Shown here piece after piece: positions 48,101 to 62,759 of a stretch of DNA of 64,000 nucleotides. The stretch is from contig JAGTJL010000005.1 in NCBI GenBank assembly GCA_020746875.1, positions 2,666,001-2,730,000 of the forward strand. The letters are read 5' to 3'. The notes below the pieces were generated by a model. That model was not told the origin of the DNA, made no database searches, and was given only the letters and a program-made list of their open reading frames with translations. The DNA comes from Rhexocercosporidium sp. MPI-PUGE-AT-0058 (Eukaryota; Ascomycota; Leotiomycetes; Helotiales). The number at the start of each line of letters is the position of its first letter. The stretch's first letter is position 1. Position numbers and translations under genes: made by a program.

Positions 48101-51100
48101 AAAGAAAGCCGTTATATCTCGGCTACTTTAATATAATATTTATTAATTATAACTTAAATATAAGTTTATTAAGCTCGCGATATAATACCTTATAAATTCC
48201 TCTGAAAATTCGTTAATAAAAGGAGATAAATTAGCGTCTCTTAAAGTAATTATATTAAGTATAATTGCCGAGTTAATTAAGCGGTACTTTTTTAATTCCT
48301 TTTTCTTAATTAAAAACTAAGCGTTATAATATAGCCCCTTAAAGAGTTCGAGAACCTCACGGTTAAGTCTGTCTTTTATTATCTTTTTGACTTCGGGAGT
48401 TAATACTTTAAGAAGTGGAAAGTATAATACTTGCCAGGCTTTATAATTTATTATCTTAATAATTATAAATAATAAAATATTTTTATAAAACTTCTTATAT
48501 TTAATTTAATTAAATATAATAGCACCTTCTCGATTTAATATAATTTCGTTAAAAAGAGCTCTCTCTTTTAATTATAATATATTTCTAATATTTAAAGTAA
48601 TAAGTCGCTCTTTTATAATCTTAAATCCGCGAAAAAAGCCGGCAAAACGAAAGAATAAGATATTTTAATACTTCTTAGTTTATTCTTAAAGAAAGTCCCT
48701 TTTTTTAAAAGCTTTATATTAATCTTTACGGCCTCCGGATATATTTCTTATTTTATTTATTTAATTTATAAGCCTAATCTTTTTATCTTTTATCTTATAT
48801 ATAATATAAACCTATAAAACTTATTTACATTCTTTAAATAAAAACGTTATTAATAAAATATTATAATCCGTAATAAATTAAAAAGTAAGCTTAATTTTCT
48901 CAGTTAATACGGTATTAAACACGCGTTTTCTACCGAAAGGAGCTTTAATAAAGTCTTTATAAAAGAAGTAATCGTAAAAGTCCGTTTCTAAAATTATGAA
49001 TTCTCGCTTTATATATTCAATGAAAATATATAAGACGTCTTCGAAAAAGGAATTACTTTTATTATTAAAAGTTTCTTCGTCCCCCTCGTAGAAAAGCTCG
49101 TCCTCGAGCTCAAAGGAAGTGTCCTTTAAAAAGCATTTAATAATATTAACTATAAAGCTCTAATTATAACTAATTACTTATTTCCCGAGTCAGTTTCGGA
49201 CTTTAAGTAATTTAATTCCGGATTTAATAATATTTTATTAACTCGGCTTTCGGACTTTATAGCTTCGATGCTTCTGGCGTACTCCGTAAGTTTAACTATT
49301 TTAATAATAATAACTAGTCTCGTAATCTCATTCTATAAGTTAACGTAAACTAAGCCGCCTTCCGCATTAAATAAATATTTAAATAAAACGCGCGCAATTT
49401 AAAAGAATAAAAATCTAAAAATAACTTTAATACTTAAAATATTTATAATATAAAACCTAATAAAAACAATATAATCTCCTACTATTATTAAGACGTTATC
49501 CGTATATTTTAGAAATCGCGATTTTACGCTTATAATATTCTTTAAAGCTATAAAGTCGCTTTTTATAATAAGGACTTTTAATTAAACGACAGTATTATAA
49601 AATATATAATTAACTTTAACGCCGGAATTAAAAGTAACTTAAACATTACTAAGTCTCGTCTTCTTAAGCATAATAATCATATACTTCGACGTTAAAAAGT
49701 ATTATTTATAACTCGGTCCTTAAGATATGTCGACTAAGTAAACTTTAGCGATTAATAATAAGTCGACTTTAAATTCTTCTTTTAAAACTATTACTCTTTA
49801 AAGCGCTATTAAAATAGCGGTTAAAATTATAAGCACCGGGCTAAAAAAAGAAATTAAGCTTAATAATAATTAAAAAATTAATTATTAAATTAGCATTTCT
49901 TATATTAAAAAGACTTAATACTTTTATTTCTTTTATTAAACTTAAAGCTTATGCGTAAGTCTAACTCGGGATACGGTAAAGTAAGTAATAATTTATTATT
50001 CTTATTTAAGGAAAATACGTCTAGGCTGTCGCGAAGCTCGCAGTCCTCTTAATATAAAATCTAAAGTATTAATTTAAAGTAATAAAGGACGTTAAAATAT
50101 AATATTATTCTCTTTTTAATCGCAGTCCTAAAGAGCTTTTATATATTTTATAATCTTAATATTAATAATAATAATCTAGTCCTAAATCTCTTAATTAATA
50201 GTCTTTAGTCGACTTGTTTTTAATAAGTCGATTAATATAAGGATTTCTCTTAAGATTAAGTTTTTAAAAAGTTCTTTTTAAATAAAAAGCTTATCTAGCG
50301 TATTATTTAATATATAATTATTTTGCGACAGCGCTTAATATACGCGAGGTCGGCCTAAAGTCGTCTTAACGGCAATAAATAAGTTACTTTTAATACGTTT
50401 TTAAATAATCCTTATAAAAAGTAGCTTAATAATAATCGGTTCTTTTCGACTTACAGCTGGAGTAATTTCCTTCAATTTCTTAAAAATAATATTATTATTA
50501 TTATCCTTTGCGATAATTCGAGTGAGTTTTGCCTTAAATGCTTTAACTAAAGAGTTTATATTTATAAGCTCTTAAAATCTAACGGTATTTCTGACTTTTT
50601 CGTAAACTTTTAATCTTCCGTAATTAGCTTAAGCCTTAAAGCGTTTTTAAAATAAAGTTCTAGTTATATATAATTCGATTCTTATTATTATTTTAAAAGT
50701 AGCGATATTTTGTCGTTTTATTTCCGTAAGTGCTATTTCGAAGCTATTATTTATTCCTTTTAAATTAAAAGTAATAAATACGTTTTAAACGTTAACTAAT
50801 CTTATTATATCGAAGAGTCGGATAATAAGGATATTTAAATAATCCTGAGGCTTTTAATTTACTTTTAATATTAATCCTTTTAAGGCTAACTTCGGCATAA
50901 TATTTTATTAAATTAAAAGGGCTTTTTAAGCGTCTTAAAGCTTCTTTTAAATTGCTTTTTCTTTTTGCCTTAAGTTTAAGTCTCTTTTTATATTAATTAT
51001 TCGTAAAATAAAGACTTCTTTCCTTAATTTATTTTAAAAAAATTAAACCGCTTAAGCTTTTATTCCTTTTTTTTAAGAACTTATATAAATATAATTATTT

Positions 51101-53909
51101 TCATTTTTATAAATAATTCTTAAATTAAGCTACTTCTTAAACTTATAATATTAATTTTAATATTTATAAAATCCTTAAAGTCTAATACCCGGAATCGGCT
51201 TATTAAAGTAAAAGAGACATCCGGTATTTATATCGTCTTTTATATTAAAACGTCGATTATATTTAGAGCTTATTTTAGAATCTTAATAAAATACCTTAGC
51301 TTCTTCGGAGTATGCAATCGACTCGTAAGTAAATAAAGCTTTAACTTTAATTATTAATTTTAAATTCTTTTTTTTCTTTATAATAACGTATAAAATACGT
51401 AAATTATTTAATTCTTCCGTAATCGTATTAATATTTTATTTTATAACTTAATTAATATCGCGAGTCAGCTTCTTAATAATAAGAATAACTTCTTTTCGAA
51501 TATGCCTTTCTTAATTTAGTTTAAGATAAAGCACCGAACTTTTCTTAAAAACGTCGTTAATCTCCCGAGCTAAAGAATTATTTTTATACTTTATAAGCTT
51601 AAGGCAAGTTATAAGATTAAGCCCTCCGAATTATATTATTAAAAAAGGAGTTTTATTATTACTCGACCTTAATCGAAGACGGTCGGCTTAAGTAATTTAT
51701 ATAAATAATACTTCCTTTTTAATTAAAATATCGATTTCCCGCTCGACTCGGAATAAGCTTTTTATTTTAATATATATTTTATTAAAAGATTATATATTTT
51801 TTATATTAAAAGTATTATTATTTTTTATAAAAGTTCCGGCTTTTTACTTTAAGTACTTAAATAAAGCCGCTAAAAACTTTATAATTATTTATTATTCCGT
51901 AATAATTTTCTTTCGTATATAAGCTCGATTAATTTTTTTAAAAGCTTAAAGAAATTATCGAGATTAAGATTTAAAAGTATTTTTCGTAATATATTTAAAA
52001 TTATTAAATATTTTTTTTAAATTTTAAAGAATATAATAATATTACTTAAGGTCGAACGTTTAATATTTTCTTATAACTTCTTTAATTAACTTTTAATAAG
52101 TACTATTAAGAAAGTCGAGGAGTTATTTAATGTTTTGGCCTACTTCGAGAGTATAATAGTCTACGACGTATTATTTTTTTTCGACGTTATCCGTAATGCT
52201 TCGAGCCGTAAAGAGCTGCTTTAAAGTCTTAAAAAACTTAATAATATTATTTCTATTAAAATATAAATAATTAAAAGTATCTAAGGTTAATATAGCTTAA
52301 GCTATTATAAAATAAGAAAGTCCTTTAATAAAATCTATAGCAAGTCGTGCGGCTTAAGATATAAGCTATTAAGACGTTATATTATTAAAAGTAAGTTTAT
52401 AATAATAATTATTTAAAGCCTTATTTATTTTATATAATATAAAAGTTTTAGTAAGTTTATATTATCTTAGCGCAAGTTATATTAATTAAAAAGCCTAAGC
52501 GGAAATAGCTTAAGCTTAAAGCGGTACTACATAACCTATATTAACGGGGTTAAGTCCTCCTTACTTTAAAGGCGAATATAATATAAATTAAAAGTATATA
52601 AGCTAAGTAAGTATTATATAAGCCGGTAAAACTTAAAAGGCGGCCTAAGCTCTTATACTAAAGCTTTCTGAATGACTATTATTTTAATTATAATTAAATA
52701 TATCTTATTATAAGTTACTATCGCCGCTTTTATTTCTCTTCTTTTTCTTACTAATAATTAAAGCATCGTTTATAAGTGTTCCCGGTAGTTATAATAAGGT
52801 AAAATTAGTAATTCCAGTAATATTAAGCTTTATTAAAGGTTTAATAAGCACAAAAGTAAAAGAGCTTATAAAGCTTATAAAGCCAGTCTTAATAATAAAG
52901 TAGTCTATAGTCGGGGTCGCAGAGCTTCCTCGGGTTATAAAGAAGTTATTAATAAGTCGTTCAAGCTCTTTGCCTTTTAAGTTACTACTAAAGGCGTTAT
53001 TTTTAATATCGTTTTTAGATATAATTAATTTTTTTTAATAAAATTAATAATTTATTAAAGAGTAAATACGCTTAATATTATTAATAAAAAAGTAAAAGAT
53101 ATAATATATTATATTAAAAAAGGAAAAACATACGAGTTCGAGAAAATAAAAAAGATATATAAATAAAATATTAAATTAAAAAGCTTATAGCTTTAAGCTT
53201 CTCCCGAAGTAATAAAGCCCGAAAGACGCCGAAGTCTAAGCCTTTTATTCTTATAATAAACGAACGTATAAGCTTAAGTAAAGTAAATAAATCTTATTAA
53301 ATACTAAAGTTTTATTATTATTAAAGTCAATTTCGATATAAAATAACTTAAGATTAAAATTAATTAAAAAGGTATAAAGTAGAACCCCGTATACTTTTTT
53401 ATTAAGCTCTGTCTCGCTAGCCTAAAATAAGCCTTTAGCGGAAAAAGAAGAAAAAAAGAGTAATAAATACGCTTATTAGAAGTATAATTAACGTTAAAAT
53501 TACCGGATTTATTTTAAATAGTCCACTTCTTGTTTTCCAAAGTATTAAATATACTTTAATATCAGTTAAGGCGTTTTCAATAACGTAATCCGGCTATTTT
53601 TAATCCGACCTTTCCAGTATTAATGCTTTATATATTAAAGCTGGCATTTCTAGTAATTTAAGTACTCTTATATTAAAAGTAAGTAATTTCCCTTTAGACT
53701 TCTTATACTTCTCGTTATATTATAAGAGACTATCGAGGTGCCGTATTTAATTCTACTTTAAGGGCTAAGAGATCTCTAAGTGAATAAGTTTATATTAATT
53801 CGAGCACTTGTCGGTTTCAGTCCTTATAATTAGTATAAGAGGCCTTTAAGCTTTTTTATATACCTTATTCTAACTTTTCTATTTACTCCTTACGTTAATC
53901 ACTAAAATA

Positions 53910-54190
53910 TATAAAAGAGAAAACATTAAGCATATAATAAAAAGGTAATAAAGCAAGTGCCGGAGGGTAAACGTAAGAAATACTTATTTAATGAATATTA
54001 AAGATATTATATATTTAAAGAATATAATTTATTAAGAAAAGAGAAAAGTATAATTTAAATAAAAAGGAAAAGTTATAATAATAAAAATCGTTATTATCGT
54101 TAAAAGATATTGCCTTAAAGGCTATCTTAAATACAGTAAGATACAGCTCAATCACGTGACAAATAGGCCTCTGAGGTCAACCCCACCACA
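53910..54190 (-). repeat. 5' LTR of element C
   Basis: 281 bp. The outer part, including agctcaatcacgtgacaaat and ggtcaaccccaccaca, is nearly free of RIP-type changes; the inner end is decayed. Confidence 0.87.
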
Positions 54191-56273
54191 CTATAAAGTA
54201 AGTTTATAAGTAAAAAGCATTTATTATACGTTATAGAGTTTTCCACCTTATTATAAAGTGTAATTTATACCGTTGTTTTTCTATTAACTCTTCGATTCCA
54301 TTTTAGACGAGTATAAAAGCCAAGTAATTAGACTTAATATCTCTTTAATCCTTTCTCTTTTATTAAATACTTAGAGCTCACGAAAGCAACTCCTTCGCTA
54401 TAATAGACTTAACTTTAGCTTTTTCTTTAAATAATCGAACCCCTCTTAATTACAATAAGCGCACTTAAACTCTTTAATATTAAGTGTTTAAATCCTTTTA
54501 TGTCTTTTATAAAATATAAAATTCAATAGACCTTACGTTATTAATTACTCTTAACTTTTTCGACGCCGAACCGAAACTCTTATCGCTAAACGATTTAAAA
54601 GTATAATAAAATAAAAAAGCTATTAAGTATAATTTTTAGGCTTAAGCGAAGTAAGACGAAAATACTCGCGACCTTATAGAAAAAGGCCTTAAGCCGAGCG
54701 TATTACTACCGGCAAAGGCTATAATTAAAAATGTAGCTTTAATATATACTGCTTTTATAAGGGAACACGTAAAGAAGCTCGTATAATGGACGGAAAAGGC
54801 TCGAGCTTATAAGGCAGCTTATAAGTGGATTCAAGAGACAGTTAATCCTTTTATTTATTAAGGAATAGTTAAGGAATGCGAGAATAAATAAACTCGTATA
54901 GAAAAAGAATAATTAACCGAAATAATAAACGAAGACCTTTAATTAAAATTATAAACTCTTTAGTTATTCCTCTAGATCCTTAAAAGAGATTACGCCCCTT
55001 CGGAAATAAGTATTCGCACGCTAGTATAGTTTACTTATAAAAAGAAGCTTGCTATTATTAAGGTAAGGCGAGTTAATCTTAAGAAGTAGCTTTAAAAATA
55101 AAGAGCGACTTATTAAGATATTCTTTTATATAACTTATCGGACGTCAAAGGACTACTAATAATATTTAACTTTATTAAGGCAGTATAAGAGAAGCTTACA
55201 CTGAAATAGACGCGCGAACGGCACTTTGAATTATTAAGAAATAATACTCTTAAGATAGTAAACTAGTACTCTTTACTTAATTACGTTAATTAATTATTTA
55301 TTTTTAATAAGAAATTACTTATAACCTTTAGATAATAAAAGATAATAAGCTTATATACTACTCTTAAAAGAAAATTAAATGCTTTCGTAACCCCGTCGGT
55401 TTAACGAAATTAATCGCTAAACACGCGAGTAAATACCTACTTATATAAGCATTGCTTTTATTATTATAAGGCTATTAATTATTACAGACTTTAATATTAT
55501 TATAACAGCTTAACGACGAATAATCTTAAAAACTTATTATTAATAAAGGAAATTAAAGAGACTCGACTCTAATTAAAGAGTGACTTCCTTAACCTCCGCC
55601 GAGAAATTACCAAATTTAACGAGAATATATTATTAATAGCGTAACTGGCTTCTGGGCTACTTTCCGGTAATTCCTTTTTTACTTAGGCATTAGCAATTCT
55701 TATAGCTTTAAAGTTAATTGTTTTAATAAAAACAAAATACTTTAAAAACATTCAAGCTTACTTTATAAGCCCTGAATTTCTCGACAAAGCTCTCGCTACT
55801 ACCGGGGTATACGTTACTATAAATATAAATTGTTATCCGCTCGCAGAGAGCACTTTACTTAATAACAGAGCTATTATTTATTTAATAAATTCAAAAGCTC
55901 TTCTTGTCCTTAAAAGCTTTATTAAATTTATTACAGATAATAACGTTAAGAATAAAACGTTAAGCTTAATAATTAAAGGCCGCGGTATTCGAGTTTTTAA
56001 AGGTGCTCTCCACGGCCTTAAGGGATTAAATATAAGCGATTTAACCCTTTTTAACGTCGTTGTCGTTAAAGGCTTTAATGTTAATATTATTTTAAAAGCT
56101 CGCCTTTTATAAATAAGAGTTTAATATAATAGTTTAAATTATATTTTACGCACGAGAATAACTAAGGATAGTTTAGTTTTAAAGTAATTATAGCGATAGT
56201 TTAACTTAGCTTTCTTTAAATATAAGCTTACTAATTACTTTTTAGTTTTTTTAATTATTTATCGCATTTTGAC
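54191..56273 (+). pseudogene. Gag and protease part of element Q
   Basis: A broken + strand frame with copia-type Gag and protease features (see element Q). It is stopped by many TAA/TAG codons and interrupted at 56,274 by element P, whose target duplication ttgac marks the break; the frame continues at 63,015. Confidence 0.55.
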
Positions 56274-56528
56274 TATTACGGCTGGCTAGAGGTTGATACG
56301 ATGCAAGAAATAGCTTTGTATTTGGACCTAAAGCTACGCTTAAAATCAAGAAGAAAAGACAAGGAGAAAAGGAGAGCTTTTTATAAAAGGGAGCTTTAAT
56401 ATAAATATATAAAGGGTCCCCTTAGCTTTTCCCGATTAGGCCTAACGCTATAATTGCTATGCTAAGGCAATGCTACGAGCGATGCTGAGCTCGCTCGGTT
56501 AAAATACAAGGCTTAAGGAGTCGTAATA
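56274..56528 (-). repeat. 3' LTR of element P
   Basis: 255 bp. The half facing outward (56,274 side) is less mutated than the half facing the interior, compared with the well-preserved solo LTR at 13,097. Confidence 0.9.
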
Positions 56529-57369
56529 TTACTTCCTTCTCCTGAAAAACTGCGTCCTCGTAGTTATAATTATAATAATATTATCCTTTAAGTCGTTATA
56601 ATCGTCGACACCAGTATTATATGCCTTCAATTATTAAAGTAATACCTTTAGAAGTCCTTTAGCCGCTTTATTATTAAAGTAAAAGTTCTTAATTATATAA
56701 GGTGCGGTTATAGCATTCGAGCACGGATACTATTACAAGTCCTTATCGGCGCTTAGCCACTTAATGCGGTAGAATAACTTATTTTTTATAACTTTAAAGC
56801 TTAATATAACTTTAATTTCCTATTCGTCTTAGTTTAATAAGAGCTAGATTAATGCCGGCGTTTGTCTTACTTATCTTAATAAAGGGTTATTAACGTATTT
56901 TCGTAACAAATAAGTATAAAATACAAAGTATATAATTTAATTTACCGGTAGCTTTATTTTTTAATTTTTTCCTTCTTTTAAAAGTATTTTAATTAAGCCG
57001 TACTATTTGTCGGAGAGTTTCTTTAAAGGACGGTCGATATTCCAGTTTTAAGTATTAATTAATATTAAGTTATTAACGTCTTAATCGACAGCGCGTCGAC
57101 TACGATTAGCTAAACGTTTTATTTTCTCTTATTAAGCCTTTAGCGATAATTATATAACTTTTATAACTTCTTTTATATATAAAGCGACTTATAAAGCTTT
57201 TTCGCAATTAAGCTTCTTTATTACCGTACCCGGTAATTTTAGGTTTATTAAGTCCTAAGAAATCCTTAGCTTTACGCCGTTAAGTAATTAAAAAGGCGTG
57301 AAGTTATCAAGAGATTTATAAGGCAAAGTAAGCTACGCGATATTCATAATAAGTAAAAGGTTATTTTAA

Positions 57370-60000
57370 TTATCTTAATAATAATAATAGAAAAGGCGGA
57401 GCTATTACTTAATATATTAATTCGTTACTTTAGTCTAGCTGTTAATATTAAGGTTATATGCCGTCGTTAACTTAATTTTAGTACCAAGTATACGGCAGTA
57501 CTCTTTTCAAAAAGAGGAAACGAATTACGGACCTCGGTCTGAAATAATAGACTCTAGTATACCGAAATAGCGAGTTTAATAAACGAGGAAAAGAATAATT
57601 ATGCTTTTAGCGGTAATTATATCGTTATAAGGTATTAAGACCGGTTTCTTAGACAGGCGGTTAATAATAATTATAGCGAAGTTATAACTGCTCTTATTTA
57701 ATAGTAATTTCGTAAAATCTATTATAAGGTATTAATACGGCCGAGCGGGAATAAGTAAAGGGTATAAGAAATTAAGTATTTTATTTCTTTTAGTCTTTTA
57801 TTTAAAGCAGCTATAATTCGCTATATAACGAGTTATATTAATAAAGAGGCTATTTTAATAGTATTTGCGGCTTAATATAACCTTTATCTTTCCGATTTCG
57901 GTATAAGTAATTAAAAATTACGAGTATATATAACGTAATAACGACGTACGAAGCTCCGGCGGTTTTATAAGCACTTTTAAGCGGCCTTAAAAAAGAAGCT
58001 TATTATTCGACAGCTCGTAATTTAAGTCGTTCTCGCGGGCTCTTTATCGAAGAGGCTCTAGTAAAAGAGATTCTTTATTAGCCGTGAGCACCTAATCGAT
58101 CACGTCGTATTCAGCGGTGTCGTATGTAATTATAAAGTTAGGGTTTAGCTCTTCCGTAATAAATGCTTCCGGGTCAATTAACACGTAATCTTATTCCCGA
58201 GCTTGCTTTGCTTCTTACTCTGCCTCCTGGTCTGCCTCTTAGTTTGCTTTTTGATCTGACTCTTAGTCTGCTTCTTGGTTTACCTTTACGGGAGCTAAAA
58301 AAGCGGCTAAAATAGCGGCTATACGACTACTCCGTATATATCGCTTTATGATTTCTAATTAAGTATTTTACGCTATTATTAAACGGAGAATAGTTTCGTA
58401 AAAGAAAGGTATATTTAAATATTTTAATTAAGCGGCCTTAATTAAAAGACGTTTTTTTCTTAAAAGTATTTTATTTATTAATTTAGTTACTTATTTAAAA
58501 AACCCCGCTTAGTATATTTCTCGATTAAGTAGTCGCGACGGCTCGAAGGAGTCGACGGCTATTAGCTAAAAGTTAGCGGTGACTAGAGGGTCGATTTTGT
58601 CGTTTATAATGAGTTACTGATTACGAATGGCTCGCTTACGAGCCTCTATTACCGTAAGGTCTTAATCTCTTCGGGAAAGAGTATTAACAAAAGTATTCGT
58701 AATCCCGGTACGATATATAATCGTAAAATAGAATTCCGCAAAGAACTCGGCTTAACGTGCTTATTTAATTATAAGATCCTTAATAATTATAAATTACTTT
58801 AAAGCTTAGTAATTCGTATATACGTAAACGTTCTTTTAAATATTTAATAATTCCGGGCGGTATTACTTAAACGACCGGGATTATTAATATTTTTTTATTA
58901 TAAATTAAGTAATTGAGCTCGGGATCTACTATAATCTTAAAAAAGTAACTTATAAGGTAAAAAATGCCGTTTTTTTGAAGTTAAAATAATACGCTAATAA
59001 CGATTTCGTTAAAAGAGTCGGTTTTTAATCGCGTTTGCTTTATTAAATCATAGTAATAAAGGACTAATATAAATTAGAGGGCTTTTCGAAGAGTTTTTTA
59101 CGCGTTTTTGCAAGCGTTGTCGAAGTTAAAGGGCATATTCTTCCCGGTAAGCATTATAAGAGGTCGAGCGATGCGATTATAGTTTTTAATAAATTAGCAA
59201 TAAAAATTATAAAATCTAAGATAGTTTTATACGTTACGTACGTTGCCGGCGTATTTTCAGTCCTTAATTACGCTGACTTTTTTTAAGTTTACTTTTATAT
59301 TATTAACGTTAATAATAAAACTTAAGAATTTCGTTTTTTATACGCTAAACTCGGACTTTTTAATATCGACTTAAAGTCCGTGCGCTTATAGTATTATTAT
59401 TACTTTCTTAATATAAATCTTATATTCTTCAGGAGTTAACAAATATATAAGAATATCGTTTATATAAGCCGCGTAAAAGTCGTTTAAGTGCTTTATTAAG
59501 ATATTATTAATAAACTATTAGAAAATTACCAGGCTATTCGTAAAGCTAAAAGGAAGAATTTTATATTTATACGTATTATATTTAATGCGGAAGGTCGTAT
59601 AATCTTCGCTCTCGGGAGATATACGAATGCAATAAAAGGCTTGCTAAATATTAAGCTTTATAAAGACTTTTGCCTTATAAATACGAGTTATTATTTCATT
59701 AATTAAAGGGATTAAATACGGGTCTTTCTTAAATAAGGCATTCAGCTTCCGGTAGTCGACGCATAATCGGAGACTGTCATCGGCTTTCTTAGCGAAGAGG
59801 ATAAGGGCCGCATATAATGTATTAAAAGGTTCGATAAAACCTTTATATAAGTTGTCGATAATATATCGCTTAGTTTCCGACAGTTATTCTTTAATTATAC
59901 GCCGAAGAAGTTTAAAAAATAAGTCGTTCTCTTTAGTAAACTTAATCTAGTAATCTACGCCTTAGCGGTGCGCAGGTAGCTCGTCGGAGGCTCGCCGGGA
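57370..60000 (-). pseudogene. Pol of element P: reverse transcriptase and integrase remains
   Basis: On the minus strand near 59,570-59,440 a frame reads Y-K-I-L-P-F-S-F-T-N and then Y-I-N-D-I-L-I-Y, the gypsy reverse transcriptase motifs P-F-G-L-T-N and Y-x-D-D-I-L-I-Y with the first Asp changed to Asn. At 57,710-57,420 it reads I-I-N-R-L-S-K-K-P-V-L-I-P, later E-S-I-I-S-D-R-G-P and F-V-S-S-F, then L-T-T-A-Y-N-L, the integrase core. The order confirms Ty3/gypsy. Stops are frequent. Confidence 0.82.
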
Positions 60001-62759
60001 GAAAAAAGGAATATATTCTTAATACTCTGCCGGGAGCTTCTTACTTATTAGCTCGTCGTCTTATGCGTATTTAACCTTTAGGGCTTCTTCTGGGGTCAAG
60101 TCTTTATTTATTAATATAAGCTTAATACTTAACTAATTTAAAGCTTTTCGTCGGCGGCGAGTCAGCTCTTAATCGATTTTATATATTAATATTACGAAGG
60201 TTTTTATTTTATTTTTCTTAGCTTTTTTAAGTCGGAGGTACGTCGTAAATATTAATATTATTAATATTAAGAAGATCTCCGTAATAAGCGCCTTAAGCTA
60301 GTGCTTTGCCGAGGGGGCTTCACGAGCTTTTCTATCTTTAAATAATAATCCCGAATTACGGGATATCGACGGATTTAATTAATTTTTTATAATACGTAAG
60401 CGCTTTTTGACTTTTTTAATAAAGCTCAAAGGTCGAGTCGGCGAGACGTTAATTATAAGTCGTCTAAAGACCTTGGACTTAAGGGAATCGTCGAGTGCCG
60501 CAATCCTAACTTACTTTCGGCGATAATTATTTAAATTTAAAAAAGCGTCTTTTCGTTTTATATTAAATTAATAAGATTTAATAATTAATTTATTAAAACG
60601 GTTAATATCGACGAAGACTTGTTAATCAAAGTACGGTTATATAAGCATATCCAACGGCTATTTTAGCCGGTTTCGGTTCTTAATATATAATTACTTTAAG
60701 TCGTAATACTCGAGGAACTTCCGATTAATTAAAACGTCAGTGTTTCTTAAGTTAATTATTAAAAAAAAGAAGTTAATTCGCCGGCGGTCGATAATTAAAA
60801 TAAGTAAAATAGCCGTATCGATTAGCTTACTTTTCCTACTATTATAACTAATTAGGACAATTAGCTAAAGGAGTATTACGAAAGAAATATTAAATTACTT
60901 AACGAGCTAATATATAAGGAAAGTTTTAATTATATTGAAAATATTTACTTTATTATTAATATATATAAGTATTTTAATAAAAAATCTATTTCTTCTTAAT
61001 TTAATATTAATTAAGAATTATCGTCTTTTAATAAGAATACGGAAATTAAATGCTAAGTTCTTTTATAAGTTATAACTTACGCCGAAGTATAAGTCTTTAT
61101 TATAACTTAAGAGTTTTTTAATAACTTATTAATCTTTAGATTTTCGCTAACGATTAACTCAGAAATTAACTTATTAAAAGCTTAATCTCTTCGGCGCTTA
61201 AGGCAGTTGCTAGCTTAGTAATTAGTTTTATTATAATAAAGGCAAGTATTAAAAGAGACGTCTTTAAGAGTAAGAGGCGGTATAAGAGATTTAAAGCGGC
61301 GGAAGAACGGAGCCGGGAATAACAAGCGCGGGCGAACCTCTGGCGATAGTTTATAAGTTAATATTAAAGGTTTTTATATTATTATAGCCGGCGTAAAAGA
61401 GGTTATACGCTAGCTTTCCTTTTTAAGAATGCCGCGCGCGTCGTAACTATTAAAAGTAACGTTAACTTAAGCCTTACGAGTCGTTATAGCCTTTTTTAAT
61501 ATAATATTACGGGATTCCCGGTCCGTAATAATTAAGAATTCGTTAAAGGCTATATAATTTCCGTTTATTTTATACTTCTTTATATAAATCATACGCTTAA
61601 AGGCCGGAGAGACTTTTTCGCATACGTTTTTAAATTAGCGAAAGCAAGTAATTTTACTAATAACTATATAAAAAGTGAATTTGACTCGGAAGTCGTTATA
61701 AGTTATATTGCCTATTAATAGCTGGTTATATATTCTCTTAATAGCTTAGACTCGGTTATAATTAAAGAATCGCTAGTTTAAGGCCGTTAAAACGTCGGCG
61801 GCAGTCTTGAAAATACCGGCAAATTCGGAGTTTATATATTAAAAGATAATAATCTTTACTTCGTTAATAATATATTAAAAGTAAGCTTTAACTTGTGATA
61901 TTTTACTTTTAAAATTATTTAAGTATTCTTTTATAAATAACTTTATTTTTATCTTTTAAGTATTATATTTAATATTACCTTTATAATCGCTAAAGGAAAT
62001 ACAGGGGTACTTGACTTTAGAAGGCTTTATAGCTTAAACCGAATTATTTAGCTTTAGTAAGTAATAGTCGGTAGTCGGTTAAAAGTCCGCTGTAAGAACA
62101 CGTACCGATCAATCGCTTTAAAAGGAAGAAATACGGGTTTTTTAGTAAGGGTTATTAAAAGTATATTTATTAAAGGCTTATTTAATAACAGTAATAATAA
62201 TAAAGCTAACGAAGATCTCGATTAATTAATTTACTTTTGCTTATTAAGCGGGAGTAAGGCCTTTTATAATAGCGGTAGACTCTGGCGAGGCGTCGAAGTA
62301 GTTCTGAGGTTTGTCTTCCGAATTAGAATCGGGTTTTTCGAAGTTATCGGGTTCTTTTATAAAAGTCTCGACTAAAGGGATAAAAGTATCGGTAAAGCTT
62401 AATTATAAGGAGGCGCTTTTTTCTTTAAAGCTTTGCCGACGAGAGAGAGAAGTCGAAAGAGGTAGTAATACAAAATAAAAAAGTATTTAAAATTATTAAT
62501 CGATTTATTAATTAAATATAAGTCGAAGTCGAAGTTCGAAGTCGAATAGCGTGCGTCGAGTTATATAAGGCAAGTTAATAACAGGAGGTTTTCTAGCTTT
62601 CTTTAAGGCAATTTACTATTAATAGAGAAGTACTTATCTGTCGAATAAGCTAAAGTATTAAGGTTTGTCGTTAATTTGCTACGAAAGCAAGAAGACGTAA
62701 CGCGCAAGACTTAATAAAATATAACGCTTTATAACAAAAGGATTATTAGTCTTTTCTTA

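Larger units (their letters stand above)
41609..54190 (-). mobile_element. Complete 12.6-kb Ty3/gypsy-like LTR retrotransposon (element C)
   Basis: Direct LTRs of 281 bp (41,609-41,889 and 53,910-54,190) are flanked by a perfect 4-bp duplication ctat (41,605-41,608; 54,191-54,194). Pol is on the minus strand, so the right LTR is the 5' one. At 12,582 bp it is long for a fungal gypsy element. About 4 kb lies downstream of the integrase (41,890-46,100) and about 5 kb between the 5' LTR and the recognisable reverse transcriptase (48,100-53,900); neither could be assigned. It is the reference for the shortened copies A and B. RIP has destroyed all frames. Confidence 0.88.
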
